Below, piece after piece: positions 55,213 to 63,388 of a stretch of DNA of 64,000 nt. The notes beneath the pieces were generated by a model. It saw only the letters and a list, made by a program, of their open reading frames with translations, had not been told where the DNA came from and did no database searches. Within the stretch, counting starts at the first letter, position 1. Every line of letters starts with the position of its first letter. Where the stretch lies: the NCBI RefSeq assembly GCF_018455725.1, contig NZ_JAHCLR010000027.1:20916-84915 (forward strand), read 5' to 3'. The stretch is from Mycolicibacter acidiphilus. GTDB lineage: Bacteria; Actinomycetota; Actinomycetes; Mycobacteriales; Mycobacteriaceae. Position numbers and translations under genes: made by a program.

Positions 55213-55253
55213 GCAAGATCACTTGCGGCACAAGGGGTAGCAAGGTAACTTGC
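55213..55253. promoter_or_regulatory. Double-palindrome operator of the BrnT-like TA locus
   Basis: GCAAG-N4-CTTGC occurs twice (55213-55226 and 55240-55253), 27 bp start to start, ending 13 bp before the toxin GTG. Each 14-mer is a perfect inverted repeat around four bases. Likely bound by the downstream HTH antitoxin. The rest of the gap 55074-55212 shows nothing clear. Confidence 0.65.
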
Positions 55254-55266
55254 TGGTTCATGCAGG

Positions 55267-55492
55267 GTGACCAATCGTCGCTCGCACCGCACACCGACAT
55301 GGAATCGACGTCGAAGACACCCTGCATGCCCACCGGAACACCATGTATCTCGTTGTCGGCAACGACGACATGGCCATGGCTATCGGCCCGGCACGCGATG
55401 GAACTCTCCTGGAGATCGGATTCATCCGGTCCGCCGAGGGTGAAGTCGTAATCCTGCACTCGATGCCCGCGCGCAAGAAGTTTCTGAGGTGA
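55267..55492 (+). pseudogene. BrnT-like toxin gene with a one-base frameshift near the start
   Basis: From 55271 the frame reads IVARTAHRHGID then VEDTLHAHRNTMYLVVGN, GPARDGTLLEIGFIRSAEGE and ends HSMPARKKFLR, about 75 residues, matching small BrnT-like/RelE-fold TA toxins (HG-x-x-x-DTLHA, IGP-R-G-LLE, HAMPAR-KFL). No start codon exists in this frame after an in-frame TGA at 55268. Removing one A at 55273-55274 would join it to the GTG at 55267 (GTG ACC ATC GTC). The simplest reading is a single-base insertion that inactivates the toxin. The antitoxin follows 5 bp later. Confidence 0.65.
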
Positions 55493-55497
55493 TCGCC

Positions 55498-55758
55498 ATG
55501 CCCCGCACTGTTGAAGAGATTCTCGCCCACGCCGACGAACTGGCCGACCGTTTCGAGTCCGATGACTTCGATGGGGAGCAGGTCAGTCCGGCTGAGTACG
55601 AACTGGTCGCCGCCGCCCGAGATCGCGCGAAGGCTGAAGCGCGGGTGGCTGCCGCCGTTGCCGCCGCACGCCGTGAAGGAACTTCCTGGGCCAAGATCGG
55701 CAGGGTGGTCGGAACGAGCGGCGAGGCGGCGCGACAGCGCTACATCTCTGCCCGCTGA
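55498..55758 (+). CDS. HTH antitoxin partner of the BrnT-like toxin
   Basis: 86 aa from the ATG at 55498. MPRTVEEILAHADELADRFE is an acidic helical N-terminus; the C-terminus GTSWAKIGRVVGTSGEAARQ is a helix-turn-helix of the type found in antitoxins that follow this toxin family. Toxin-first order with a short gap is typical. Intact although the toxin is broken. It should bind the GCAAG-N4-CTTGC repeats upstream. Confidence 0.75.
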   Translation: MPRTVEEILAHADELADRFESDDFDGEQVSPAEYELVAAARDRAKAEARVAAAVAAARREGTSWAKIGRVVGTSGEAARQRYISAR

Positions 55759-55952
55759 TCTGTGATCGTGTCGTCCGTGTTCGCGTGCCGACACGGTGAG
55801 CTGTTGTTGACACAGTCAACGCGTGTCGTTGTTTCCGCAGTTCACGAGAAGTCGTTTCAGGTGCTTCCGCATAGCGGCGATCGACTGCAGCGCATCTGGG
55901 GGTTTCATGTTTCTCGGGGGGCGTTCGGGGTGGCGGCGTAGCGTGGTTTCCC

Positions 55953-56423
55953 ATGTGCCCTCGTCTTCGGCGTTGGGTTGCACTGGTGGCTGCGGTCGGT
56001 GCACTGCTGCTGGGCATGGCCTCGACCGCGGTTGCCGATCCCGGCGCCGTGCCTACCCCGGATCAGGTGGGGGACATATTGAATCGTGTTCTCGACCCGA
56101 ACGTGGACTCAGCGGACAAGTCGGCTGTGATCACGCCCAGCCTGTCGCCGGAGGATGAGACTCAGATAGCCGCCGCCCAGCGGCGGTTGATCTTCTGGAA
56201 CCGACTGCCCCTGGATTTCGTGGTCACCGACATTCAGCCCGCGCCCATCGACTACGCCGGGGCGACGGTGGCCGCCGCGAACCTGTGGGAGCTTCCGCCG
56301 ACTCCGATAGTTCTGAATCGGCAAGGCGGTCAGTGGAAGGTCACCGACGACACCCTGACACCGTTGATGTACGCGATCTGGCATGCGGCCCGCGACCGCA
56401 ATCGAGGATTCGCCGGGATCTGA
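55953..56423 (+). CDS. Secreted MTB12/CFP2-like low-molecular-weight protein
   Basis: 156 aa with a Sec signal peptide (cleavage after STAVA, about residue 28). The mature part PTPDQVGDILNRVLDPNVDS, DKSAVI, then LPLDFVVTDIQPAP and VLNRQGGQWKVTDDTL follow the pattern of the MTB12 family, secreted T-cell antigens with a cystatin-like fold. The gap before it (55759-55952) has a GTTGAC-ACA-GTCAAC inverted repeat at 55806-55820. Stops 18 bp before the convergent nicT-like gene end. Confidence 0.72.
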   Translation: MCPRLRRWVALVAAVGALLLGMASTAVADPGAVPTPDQVGDILNRVLDPNVDSADKSAVITPSLSPEDETQIAAAQRRLIFWNRLPLDFVVTDIQPAPIDYAGATVAAANLWELPPTPIVLNRQGGQWKVTDDTLTPLMYAIWHAARDRNRGFAGI

Positions 56424-56441
56424 AGCTGTTCAGCCAGCCGG

Positions 56442-57578
56442 CTACTCGGTGGAGGGCACCGGCTGGGAGTTCGTAGTCCAGCGCTGTTCGAGCTTGCCCA
56501 GTTTCCAGTAGCTGACGGCGCACAGCCAGGTGACGGCGAACAGCACCACGATCGCCAGGCCGGCGTTGTTCAGGCTGATCCCGCTGATCCAGGTGCTGAC
56601 CGGGTCGGTCCAGTGCAGATCGTCGTGCAGCACCGTCACCAGTTCGATCGTGCCGATCAGCATGGCGACGGCGACCGACAGGCCGGTGACGGCGAAGTTG
56701 TAGTAGATCTTGCGTGCCGGATTCAGGAACGCCCAGTCGTAGGCGGCGGTCATCAGCAGCCCGTCGGCGGTGTCGGCCAGGGCCATGCCGGCGGCGAACA
56801 GCAGTGGCAGCACCAGCACCGCGTACCACGGCATGCCCGTGGCGGCGCCGCTGCCGGCCAGCGCCAGGATGGTGATCTCGGTTGCGGTGTCGAAGCCGAT
56901 CCCGAACAGGGCGCCGACCGGAAACATCTGCCAGGGCCGGGTGATTCGGTGCATGATCGGGCGAAGGATGCGGGCCAGCAGACCGCGGTCGCCCAGTGCC
57001 GATTCGAGGTCTTCGTCAGCGTAGGAGCCGGCGCGCATGCGCCGGAACGCGTGGAATATCCCCACCATCGCGATGATGTTCATGATCGCGATCAGATACA
57101 GGAACAGTCCCGACGCCACGATCCCGGCCAGCCCGAGTATTCGGCGGGTCGGTGAGGCATCATCGCTGAGCGTGCCCACCGAGTGGGAACCCGCGATCAC
57201 CAGCACGGCCATCAGCAGCACCAGGCTGGAATGGCCCATCGCGAACCAGAAGCCGACCGACTTGGGTTTCTGGCCGTCGCTCAACAGTTTTCGGGTGGTG
57301 TTGTCGATCGCCGCGATGTGGTCGGCATCGAATCCATGCCGCAGACCGAACAGATAGGCGGTGACCCCGAGTCCGATGCCGAACGCCTCGGTGCCGGCGT
57401 GGTAGTCGCGAGGCGCTATCACCAGCACGAGGGTGCCGAATCCGACGAGGTGCATGACCGCGATCACACCCAGCAGCACGGCGATGTCGATACGGTCGCG
57501 GCGGTCGAAGACGGCAGTCAGGCCGCGGATGCCGCCACGGACTGGATCGGGTGCCGGGTCGGAGACGGTGACTTCCAT
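56442..57578 (-). CDS. nicT: NiCoT family nickel/cobalt transporter
   Basis: 378 aa from the ATG at 57578 (MEVTVSDPAPDPV), close to 372 aa for M. tuberculosis NicT. Eight transmembrane segments; the family motif RHGFDADHIAAIDNTTRKL in TM2, FAMGHSSLVL and GFDTATEI in later helices are the metal-selective signatures. High-affinity uptake of Ni2+ (ureases, hydrogenases) or Co2+. Downstream of the ferritin gene on the same strand but separated by a hairpin. Confidence 0.93.
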   Translation of the reverse strand: MEVTVSDPAPDPVRGGIRGLTAVFDRRDRIDIAVLLGVIAVMHLVGFGTLVLVIAPRDYHAGTEAFGIGLGVTAYLFGLRHGFDADHIAAIDNTTRKLLSDGQKPKSVGFWFAMGHSSLVLLMAVLVIAGSHSVGTLSDDASPTRRILGLAGIVASGLFLYLIAIMNIIAMVGIFHAFRRMRAGSYADEDLESALGDRGLLARILRPIMHRITRPWQMFPVGALFGIGFDTATEITILALAGSGAATGMPWYAVLVLPLLFAAGMALADTADGLLMTAAYDWAFLNPARKIYYNFAVTGLSVAVAMLIGTIELVTVLHDDLHWTDPVSTWISGISLNNAGLAIVVLFAVTWLCAVSYWKLGKLEQRWTTNSQPVPSTE

Positions 57579-57667
57579 GCAGCGGCATCCTCTCTCTGGG
57601 TGCTTATGCGTCGAGGGGCGGCCTGGGCCGGATTCCCCTGCTGCTGACAGTAACTCCGGTGTGAGCG

Positions 57668-57704
57668 GCCGGTGCCGTCGCCCAAGGCGGACGACGGCAC
57701 CGGC
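57668..57704 (-). terminator. Hairpin between bfrB and nicT
   Basis: A 13-bp perfect stem (GCCGGTGCCGTCG with CGACGGCACCGGC) and an 11-nt loop, 15 bp after the ferritin stop. No U-run follows, as is common for mycobacterial intrinsic-like terminators. It could attenuate or end bfrB transcription before nicT. Confidence 0.6.
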
Positions 57705-57718
57705 GCGAGTCGGGCGAG

Positions 57719-58219
57719 CTAGGAGTTGATGTCGCGAGCGACGAATTCTTCGAGGTCGAAGAGGTTGTCCCCGGCGCGTTCGGCCACGTTGAGCAGCGTC
57801 GTCATCACCGCTTCCTCTTCGCGCTGCTCCTCCAGGAACCACCACATGAACTGCTCATCGAGGTGGTCGCCGTCCTCGCGTGCCGCGGTCGTCAGCGCAC
57901 TCACCTGCTTGGTGACGGTGCGCTCCAGGTCGAGGGTCAGCGCGAGCGCATGCCGGGGGGTGTCGAACCGGTTGCGAACCTCATCGGTTCCCGGGATCGT
58001 GACCGCGTAGTCACGGTCGATGAAGTACTTGACGATCTTCATCGCGTGCTCGCGTTCCTCGGCGGCATGCCGGTAGAAGAATTCCGCCAACTGCGGCAGG
58101 TCGTCGTTGTCGAAATACGCAGCGATCGCAGTGTATTGCTGCACCGCGGTGAATTCGTGTCGGATTTGTTCCTGGAGCAGTTGGTGAAATTTCGTGTCAG
58201 GGGTGTTGTTTTTGGTCAT
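57719..58219 (-). CDS. bfrB: Ferritin (BfrB type)
   Basis: 166 aa from the ATG at 58219. Iron-storage 24-mer subunit: KFHQLLQEQIRHEFTAVQQY and FYRHAAEEREHAMKIVKYF carry the A/B-helix ferroxidase glutamates and His, and EQFMWWFLEEQREEE the C/D-helix ones. ANLFEL-like end reads GDNLFDLEEFVARDINS. Shorter than the 181-aa M. tuberculosis BfrB because the C-terminal extension is absent. The upstream region is shared with the divergent M-box leader. Confidence 0.93.
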   Translation of the reverse strand: MTKNNTPDTKFHQLLQEQIRHEFTAVQQYTAIAAYFDNDDLPQLAEFFYRHAAEEREHAMKIVKYFIDRDYAVTIPGTDEVRNRFDTPRHALALTLDLERTVTKQVSALTTAAREDGDHLDEQFMWWFLEEQREEEAVMTTLLNVAERAGDNLFDLEEFVARDINS

Positions 58220-58606
58220 GGAGGGCACGTTAATGCAGGTCAATCCGTGTCGCAACGAAGGTGATACTCATTCAAGAAAGGCTTTGCAAAGTAAACTTAG
58301 GCTCCATTGACAGGGGTGTTCTGATGCATTTTTGTTGCTGAAAGGGAAGCCTCTATTAAATAAGCTGAGGCTCACCGCTGCGGCATTTCCGCAGGCCGGC
58401 CCGGTCGGGACGGCGTCCGCCGGGCCTCTCCGGTCGCCGTTGCTCGCATCCCGCCCGCGCCGTCGGTGAACGCTCGGTGAACGGCGTGCCAATGGAATGA
58501 AATCGGTTGCTCGCCAACAGGTCCGGGTATTCTGCCAAGTTTCTGTGGGCGTTCGTCTCGATTTGACCGGGGTCCTCCGGGGCTGAAACGATCCAACCGA
58601 AAAGCG
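58220..58606. other. Intergenic control region between bfrB and the M-box leader
   Basis: 387 bp without a credible gene, richer in A and T than the flanks. It must hold the bfrB promoter and the promoter of the riboswitch leader. Sequences TTAGGCTCC (58288) and TGAGGCTCAC (58365) loosely resemble IdeR half-sites, and TATTAAATAAG at about 58355 could be a promoter element. Longer open frames on the minus strand here lack coding signs. Confidence 0.5.
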
Positions 58607-58765
58607 CCTCGCTAGGTGAGGCTCCTGCACGGACACAGGCCACTGACCCCAAACGTCGAAAGACGCCTCGGGTCAGGACAGCTCCTCCCGGCTTAAGGGT
58701 TGAGCCCAAGTGGCTACCGGCTTCGGCCGGACTACGCCGTGTGGTGCCGAAGCTCTGACGAGAGG
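58607..58765 (+). ncRNA. M-box (ykoK leader) Mg2+ riboswitch
   Basis: Three conserved M-box blocks occur in order: GCTAGGTGAGGCTCCT (58611-58626); CTGACCC paired with GGGTCAG around the CGTCGAAAGACG hairpin (58643-58676); and GTGCCGAAGCTCT (58744-58756). The closing stem is CTCG (58608-58611) with CGAG (58759-58762). The aptamer folds on Mg2+ and usually shuts off downstream genes. M. tuberculosis has an M-box upstream of PE20 (Rv1806). The next genes here are a leader ORF and PE-PPE-PPE-MFS. Confidence 0.92.
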
Positions 58766-58858
58766 GGTGCGTCGGGTGGCCGTCGGCTGCCCGATCCTCC
58801 CCGCGCGCGTCCGGTTGACATCCGCGTGTGTCCAGGCGGCAAGGAGGTGAGAACGCAA

Positions 58859-58933
58859 TTGAGTCCCAACGGCGATAGTTCGCATGCCGAGCCGATGACT
58901 GTTCCGTTCCACCGTGGCCGTCGAACAGTCTGA
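58859..58933 (+). CDS. Leader ORF (24 aa) downstream of the M-box
   Basis: A near-perfect Shine-Dalgarno AAGGAGGTGA (58841-58850) precedes a TTG at 58859 that opens a 24-codon frame, (M)SPNGDSSHAEPMTVPFHRG then RRTV and stop at 58933. An in-frame GTG at 58847 overlaps the ribosome site. It lies between the riboswitch and the PE gene, so its translation could couple Mg2+ sensing to Rho-dependent termination. Coding status is unproven. Confidence 0.45.
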   Translation: MSPNGDSSHAEPMTVPFHRGRRTV

Positions 58934-59050
58934 ATCGGCTTCCCCGAAAACACTTCTCACACACCCCGCTGCGCCATGCGTCGGGGTGCTGTCCAGCCTG
59001 CGCGGACGCTGCGCCCAGCGTGGATCCGCCCACCCCGAAAGGGAATTCAG

Positions 59051-59350
59051 ATGTCCTTTGTCACCACCCAGCCCGAACTGATGGCGGCGGCCGCCGGCAA
59101 CCTGGCTGGTATCGGCTCCACCGTCGCCGCGCGCGACACCGCGGCCGCGGCCTCGATCACCGCCGTGCTTCCCGCTGCGGCAGACCAGGTTTCGGTCCTG
59201 ACGGCCGCGCAGTTCGCCGCGTACGGGCACCTCTACCAGACGCTCAGCGCCCAGGCGGACACCATCCTGGAACTGTTCACCAGCGCGTTGCGCGGCGCCG
59301 CGGGCTCGTACGCGATGACCGAAGACGCCAACGTCGCCCTCGCCGGCTGA
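59051..59350 (+). CDS. PE family protein (PE20-like position)
   Basis: 99 aa, just a PE domain: MSFVTTQPELMAAAAGNLAG then two long helices (QVSVLTAAQFAAYGHLYQTL). The type VII secretion motif Y-x3-D/E is present as YAMTE near residue 90. The ATG at 59051 has AAAGGGAA upstream. It should pair with the PPE encoded 15 bp downstream and be exported by an ESX system. The same length as M. tuberculosis PE20, which is also behind an M-box. Confidence 0.9.
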   Translation: MSFVTTQPELMAAAAGNLAGIGSTVAARDTAAAASITAVLPAAADQVSVLTAAQFAAYGHLYQTLSAQADTILELFTSALRGAAGSYAMTEDANVALAG

Positions 59351-59365
59351 TCCGTCGTAAACGAC

Positions 59366-60625
59366 ATGCTGGATTTCGGGGCACTGCCCCCGGAGATCAA
59401 CTCCGGGCTGCTGTACGTCGGCGCCGGGGCTGCCCCGCTGACCGAGGCCGCGGCGAGTTGGGCCGCGCTGGCTGAGGAACTGGGCTCGGCTGCGGACGCG
59501 TGCGCCGCGGCGCTGTCGGGGCTGACCGGCGGCGCCTGGCAGGGGGAGTCGTCAGCGTCGATGACGGCCGCGGCGACCCGGTACGCCGGTTGGATGCGGA
59601 CCACCGCCGGCCAGGCCGCCCACGCGGCCGGGCAGGCGGCGGCCGCTGCCACCGCCTATCAGACGGCGCTGGCGGCCATCGTGCCGCCGCCGGCGATCGC
59701 CGCGAACCGGGCCCGGCTGGCGAACCTGCTCGCCACGAATGTGCTGGGGCAGAACGCAGCCGGGATCGCGGCGACCGACGGCGAATACACCCAGATGTGG
59801 GCGCAGGACGCGGCCGCCATGTACCGCTACGCCGGGGAGTCGGCCGCCGCGGCCACCCTCACACCGCTGAGCACGCCACCGCCGGCCACCACCGCCGACG
59901 CGCAGGCCGGGCAGGCCGCTGCGACCACCCAGGCGACCGTCGCCGCGGCCGGCAGCGACCCCACCAACCTGACCCAGGTGCTGGGACAGCTGTCCGGCGC
60001 GCTGCAGGCGCTCACCTCGCCGTCGCTGGACGGGGCGAACATCTTTAGCCCGGCCAACGGGGCATCCAACGCCGGACTGTCGGGCCTGCTGAACATGCTG
60101 AGCGGGCGCAGCAATTCGGCTCTCGGGGATCTGCTGAACGCATTCTTCGGCAACAGCGTGTTCTCCTCGGGCTGGTGGAACCCGACCGGTGTGTTCAACG
60201 TGTTCAACTCGTTCGACTACCTGCTGATCTACGCCGCGCAGGACGCCGCCGCCGCGCAGGCCGCCGAGAGCGGACTGGGTGCGCTGGGACCGATGGTCTC
60301 GCAGATCAGCGACGTCACGCCCGTGCCGCCGACGACAGCACCCGGTGCGCACCCCGTCGGCCCCGGCCAGGTCAGCGCCGAGACCGGCAAAGCCACCCTG
60401 GTGCGGTCGTTGGCCGTGCCGCCGAAGTGGGCGGCGCTGGTGGCTCCGACGGCGGGTGCGACCGCCGCATTGGCCGGATCGACCGCAGCACCAATGAGTT
60501 TCGGCGCCGGGCCGACGATGCTGCCCGGTGCACCGATGCCCGGTGCGGTCCGCGGCAAGAGTCGCTACGCCCGTCGCTATGGGTTCCGTCCGACCGTCAC
60601 GTCCCGCCCGCCGGCCGGCGGCTGA
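59366..60625 (+). CDS. PPE family protein (PPE-SVP subgroup)
   Basis: 419 aa. The PPE domain (1-175) starts [20 protein letters not shown], with the PPE motif, and contains [20 protein letters not shown] middle Ala/Thr/Gly region follows. The C-terminal SVP-like motif is SLAVPPKW at about residue 345, and the protein ends [14 protein letters not shown], typical of PPE-SVP proteins. Expected at the outer membrane; PE20/PPE31 of M. tuberculosis is implicated in Mg2+ uptake. Paralogous to the next gene. Confidence 0.92.
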   Translation: MLDFGALPPEINSGLLYVGAGAAPLTEAAASWAALAEELGSAADACAAALSGLTGGAWQGESSASMTAAATRYAGWMRTTAGQAAHAAGQAAAAATAYQTALAAIVPPPAIAANRARLANLLATNVLGQNAAGIAATDGEYTQMWAQDAAAMYRYAGESAAAATLTPLSTPPPATTADAQAGQAAATTQATVAAAGSDPTNLTQVLGQLSGALQALTSPSLDGANIFSPANGASNAGLSGLLNMLSGRSNSALGDLLNAFFGNSVFSSGWWNPTGVFNVFNSFDYLLIYAAQDAAAAQAAESGLGALGPMVSQISDVTPVPPTTAPGAHPVGPGQVSAETGKATLVRSLAVPPKWAALVAPTAGATAALAGSTAAPMSFGAGPTMLPGAPMPGAVRGKSRYARRYGFRPTVTSRPPAGG

Positions 60626-60677
60626 CGCCGAACCCGCTGAGTCCCTGACTTCCGATCCGATCCGAGGAGGCGCCGCC

Positions 60678-61934
60678 GTGAGCGCACTGAATTTCGGGGC
60701 GCTGCCCCCTGAGGTCAACTCCGGCCTGATGTACGCCGGTGCGGGTGTCAGCCCGCTGGTCGCAGCCGCGACGGCCTGGGCGGATCTCGCTGCCGAACTC
60801 GGCGCCGCCGCGACCGCGTGCGGTGATGTGCTGTCCGGGCTGACCGCCGACTGGTACGGACCCGCCGCCGCGTCGATGACCGCGGCCGCCGCCCCGTACA
60901 CGGCCTGGATGCGGGCCACTGCCGGTCACGCCGCCCACGCCGCGGGTCAGGCCGCGGCCGCCGCCGGCGCTTACGAGGCAGCGTTCGCCGCGACGGTGCC
61001 GCCGCCGGTGATCGCCGAGAACCGCACCCGGTTGGCGACGCTGATCGCCACGAACCTGCTGGGGCAGAACACCCCGGCGATCGCGGCCACCGAGGCCGCC
61101 TACGCCCAGATGTGGGCGCAGGATGCCGCGGCGATGTACCGCTACGCCGGCGACGCGGCGGTCGCGACCACCCTCAAGCCGTTGAGCACACCCCCGACGA
61201 CCACCACCGCGTCGGCGTCGGCCGGTCAGACGGCGGCCTCGGCGCAGGCCACCGCGTCGGCGTCGGCGGCCACCCCCACCAACATGTCGCAACTGCTGGG
61301 TGCGCTGCCCAACGCGCTGCAGGCGATGGGGCTGAACATCACCGCACCCGGTTCGGGCAACTCCTCGCTCGGTCTCGATGAACTGTTCAACCTGCTCTCC
61401 GGATCCAATGGGGCGACACCGTTCTCGAGTTTCATGAACTCGACCCTGGTGAACTCCGCCATCGCGGGTGCGCCCTACAGTCCGGCGTTCATCGGGCAGG
61501 TCGTCGGCGACATGAGCGCGCTGGAAACCGTGCTGGGCCGGACCATGGCGCCGGTGGCGACAGCGGGCCCGACCTCCGCGGCCACTCCGCTGACCGCCGG
61601 GACCGGCACCCTGGTCAGCGCGGCGCCGGCCGCGTCGGCGGCGAGCGCGGGCGTCACCGCCGAAGTCGGCAAAGCCAGCCTGGTCCGGGCGCTGTCGGTG
61701 CCGCCCGCCTGGACGTCGCCGACCGGGCCGGTGGCAGCCGTCCCCGCGCCGCCGGTGCCGACGATCGCGGCGCCGTCGGTCGTGACGCCCAGCCCCGTGA
61801 TCACCTCCGCCCTGCCCGGCGCGGCCGCGTCGACCGCATCGCGCATGGTGGACAAGGCCGAGGACGAGGAGGAGGACGGCCCGGTCTACGGCAGCCCCAC
61901 CCGAGCGCTGATGCGCACGCCGGCCGGCGGATAA
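60678..61934 (+). CDS. PPE family protein (PPE-SVP subgroup), second copy
   Basis: 418 aa from a GTG at 60678 with GAGGAGG upstream. [20 protein letters not shown] start, [17 protein letters not shown] in the PPE domain and a canonical SVP motif (ALSVPPAW, about residue 340). The C-terminus has an acidic patch ([13 protein letters not shown]) and ends [11 protein letters not shown]. Clearly a tandem paralogue of the preceding PPE with a diverged C-terminal half. 17 bp before the MFS gene. Confidence 0.92.
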   Translation: MSALNFGALPPEVNSGLMYAGAGVSPLVAAATAWADLAAELGAAATACGDVLSGLTADWYGPAAASMTAAAAPYTAWMRATAGHAAHAAGQAAAAAGAYEAAFAATVPPPVIAENRTRLATLIATNLLGQNTPAIAATEAAYAQMWAQDAAAMYRYAGDAAVATTLKPLSTPPTTTTASASAGQTAASAQATASASAATPTNMSQLLGALPNALQAMGLNITAPGSGNSSLGLDELFNLLSGSNGATPFSSFMNSTLVNSAIAGAPYSPAFIGQVVGDMSALETVLGRTMAPVATAGPTSAATPLTAGTGTLVSAAPAASAASAGVTAEVGKASLVRALSVPPAWTSPTGPVAAVPAPPVPTIAAPSVVTPSPVITSALPGAAASTASRMVDKAEDEEEDGPVYGSPTRALMRTPAGG

Positions 61935-61951
61935 CGAGTTGTCCGTGCGGT

Positions 61952-63220
61952 GTGCGTTCTGTTTTTGTTGAGCGGGTGCACACCGAGATGGACCTCGTCG
62001 CCGCCCGCGCGGCAGCGCTGCCGTCGGCGCGGCGACGGTTCATGGGCGCCGGGGCGATGGGGTTCCTGGCGTTCGGGGTGTGGGCGCCGTTGGCGCTGGT
62101 CTTCTACACCGTGTACCGCGGGTTCTCGGTCGCCGGCACCGGCGCCGCGCTGACGGTGGGGGCGGGCGCCGCGGCGGTGCTGTCGATCCGCCCGGCGGGG
62201 GTGCTGTCCGACCGGATCGGGCCGCTGCGCGCCCAGAGCCTCGGGGCGGTGCTGCAGGCGATCGGGGCGGCGCTCACCGCGGCCCCGGTGCATTCGCTGG
62301 CGCTGCCGGCGGTGGTGGCGTTCATCGGCGGGGCCGGCAACAACATCTTCTTCACCGCCGACACCGAGGGGATCCGCCGTGTCTCCGCCGATACCGAGCA
62401 GTGCGATCGGATGTTCGCGCAGATGGCGTCGGCCCGGCTGGTCAGCTTCGGGCTGGGGGCCGGGTTCGGCGGCCTGGTGCTGATGTTCGAGCGGCGGCAC
62501 CCGTGGCTGTGGGTGGCCGGCGTCGAATCCTGCGCCGTCGTCCTGATCGCGGTGGCCGTGGTCTTCTGGACGCTCCGGCACGTCGACGACACCTGGATTC
62601 CCTACGGCGACACCGAGAAATGCGACGACGACCCGCCGTCGTACGCCTCGGTGCTGGCCGAGACGCCGTTCATGGTGTTCGTGTTCGGTCAGTTCGGGGT
62701 GGCGCTGGTGACGATGGGCCTGGACAGCGTGCTGGCGCTGTACGTCCTGGCGGTCGGGCTGCCGCGCTGGTCGGTGCCGCTGTCCACCGCGGTCGCCTGC
62801 GCGGTCGCGGCGGCGGTCCCACTGGTCGTGCACCGACTGGCGAAGCGTTTCGGCAGCGTGCCGATGCTGATGGTGGCCGCTCTCGCCGGCGCCGCTGCGT
62901 TCGTCGGCTACTACCTGTCCGGCGCGGTCGGTCTGACGGCGGGCGTGGTGGTGCTGACCGTGGCGTCCGGCCTGTTCGGGGCGGCGGACGGGACGGGTGC
63001 GGCGCTGGGCACCGCCGTGGCGCTGTCGTTCGCGCCCCGGCATCTGTCCGGCCGGCACGCCTCGATCCACTCGGCGTCCTGGTCGGTGGGCGGGGTGCTG
63101 GCCCCGATGGCGTACACGACGCTGTTCGCCGGCCACGCCTCAGCGCCGTGGCTGTTCTCGGCGGGGTTGATGTTGCTGACGTTCACTGCCTACGCGTGGG
63201 TGCGACGGCTGGTGGTCTGA
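61952..63220 (+). CDS. Major facilitator superfamily transporter
   Basis: 422 aa, about 12 transmembrane segments, in two halves joined by a loop rich in Asp (YGDTEKCDDDPPSYA) around residue 225. RPAGVLSDRIGPLRAQSLGA is the MFS loop 2-3 motif and HRLAKRFGSVPMLMVAAL its second-half counterpart. GTG start at 61952; an ATG at 61988 (MDLVAARAAAL) is an alternative. Being 17 bp after the PPE gene, it is probably in the M-box-controlled transcript. Substrate unknown; a metal, organic acid or drug are all possible. Confidence 0.88.
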   Translation: MRSVFVERVHTEMDLVAARAAALPSARRRFMGAGAMGFLAFGVWAPLALVFYTVYRGFSVAGTGAALTVGAGAAAVLSIRPAGVLSDRIGPLRAQSLGAVLQAIGAALTAAPVHSLALPAVVAFIGGAGNNIFFTADTEGIRRVSADTEQCDRMFAQMASARLVSFGLGAGFGGLVLMFERRHPWLWVAGVESCAVVLIAVAVVFWTLRHVDDTWIPYGDTEKCDDDPPSYASVLAETPFMVFVFGQFGVALVTMGLDSVLALYVLAVGLPRWSVPLSTAVACAVAAAVPLVVHRLAKRFGSVPMLMVAALAGAAAFVGYYLSGAVGLTAGVVVLTVASGLFGAADGTGAALGTAVALSFAPRHLSGRHASIHSASWSVGGVLAPMAYTTLFAGHASAPWLFSAGLMLLTFTAYAWVRRLVV

Positions 63221-63281
63221 GCCCGGGCTATCCGGTCCGCGTTCGTACCCGCCGATGCCGGGTACTGTCGGATTCAGCATG

Positions 63282-63295
63282 TGAAAATATTTTCA
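63282..63295. promoter_or_regulatory. Perfect AT-rich palindrome upstream of pck
   Basis: TGAAAATATTTTCA, a perfect 14-bp palindrome, 93 bp upstream of the pck ATG in the 168-bp gap. Its AT-richness stands out in this genome. Likely an operator for the gluconeogenic gene. Confidence 0.55.
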
Positions 63296-63388
63296 ATTCA
63301 CGGATATTGCTGCTAGCGTCGGTCTGCAAGCGGGCCGGGCATGCGGCCACCGGGCATGGCGCTCGTGGGGGCGACAGAGGAGAGTGTG

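Noticed and set aside
55260-55451. A 63-codon frame starting at the ATG at 55260
   Set aside because: It overlaps the better-supported toxin frame and has no family features.
55816-56004. A 62-codon minus-strand frame upstream of the MTB12-like gene
   Set aside because: It overlaps the signal peptide region of the secreted protein, lacks a ribosome site and resembles nothing known to me.
57579-57667. A cobalamin or Ni/Co riboswitch before nicT
   Set aside because: I looked for the B12-box and NiCo core motifs and found neither; the hairpin at 57668-57704 is better read as the bfrB transcript end.
58285-58375. IdeR boxes upstream of bfrB
   Set aside because: Best alignments to the 19-bp palindrome reach only about 11 or 12 matches, so I list them only as loose half-sites although IdeR control of bfrB is known in M. 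tuberculosis.
58268-59033. Open frames on the minus strand between bfrB and the PE gene
   Set aside because: They overlap the M-box aptamer, have no ribosome site and no family resemblance. The RNA explanation fits the conserved blocks.
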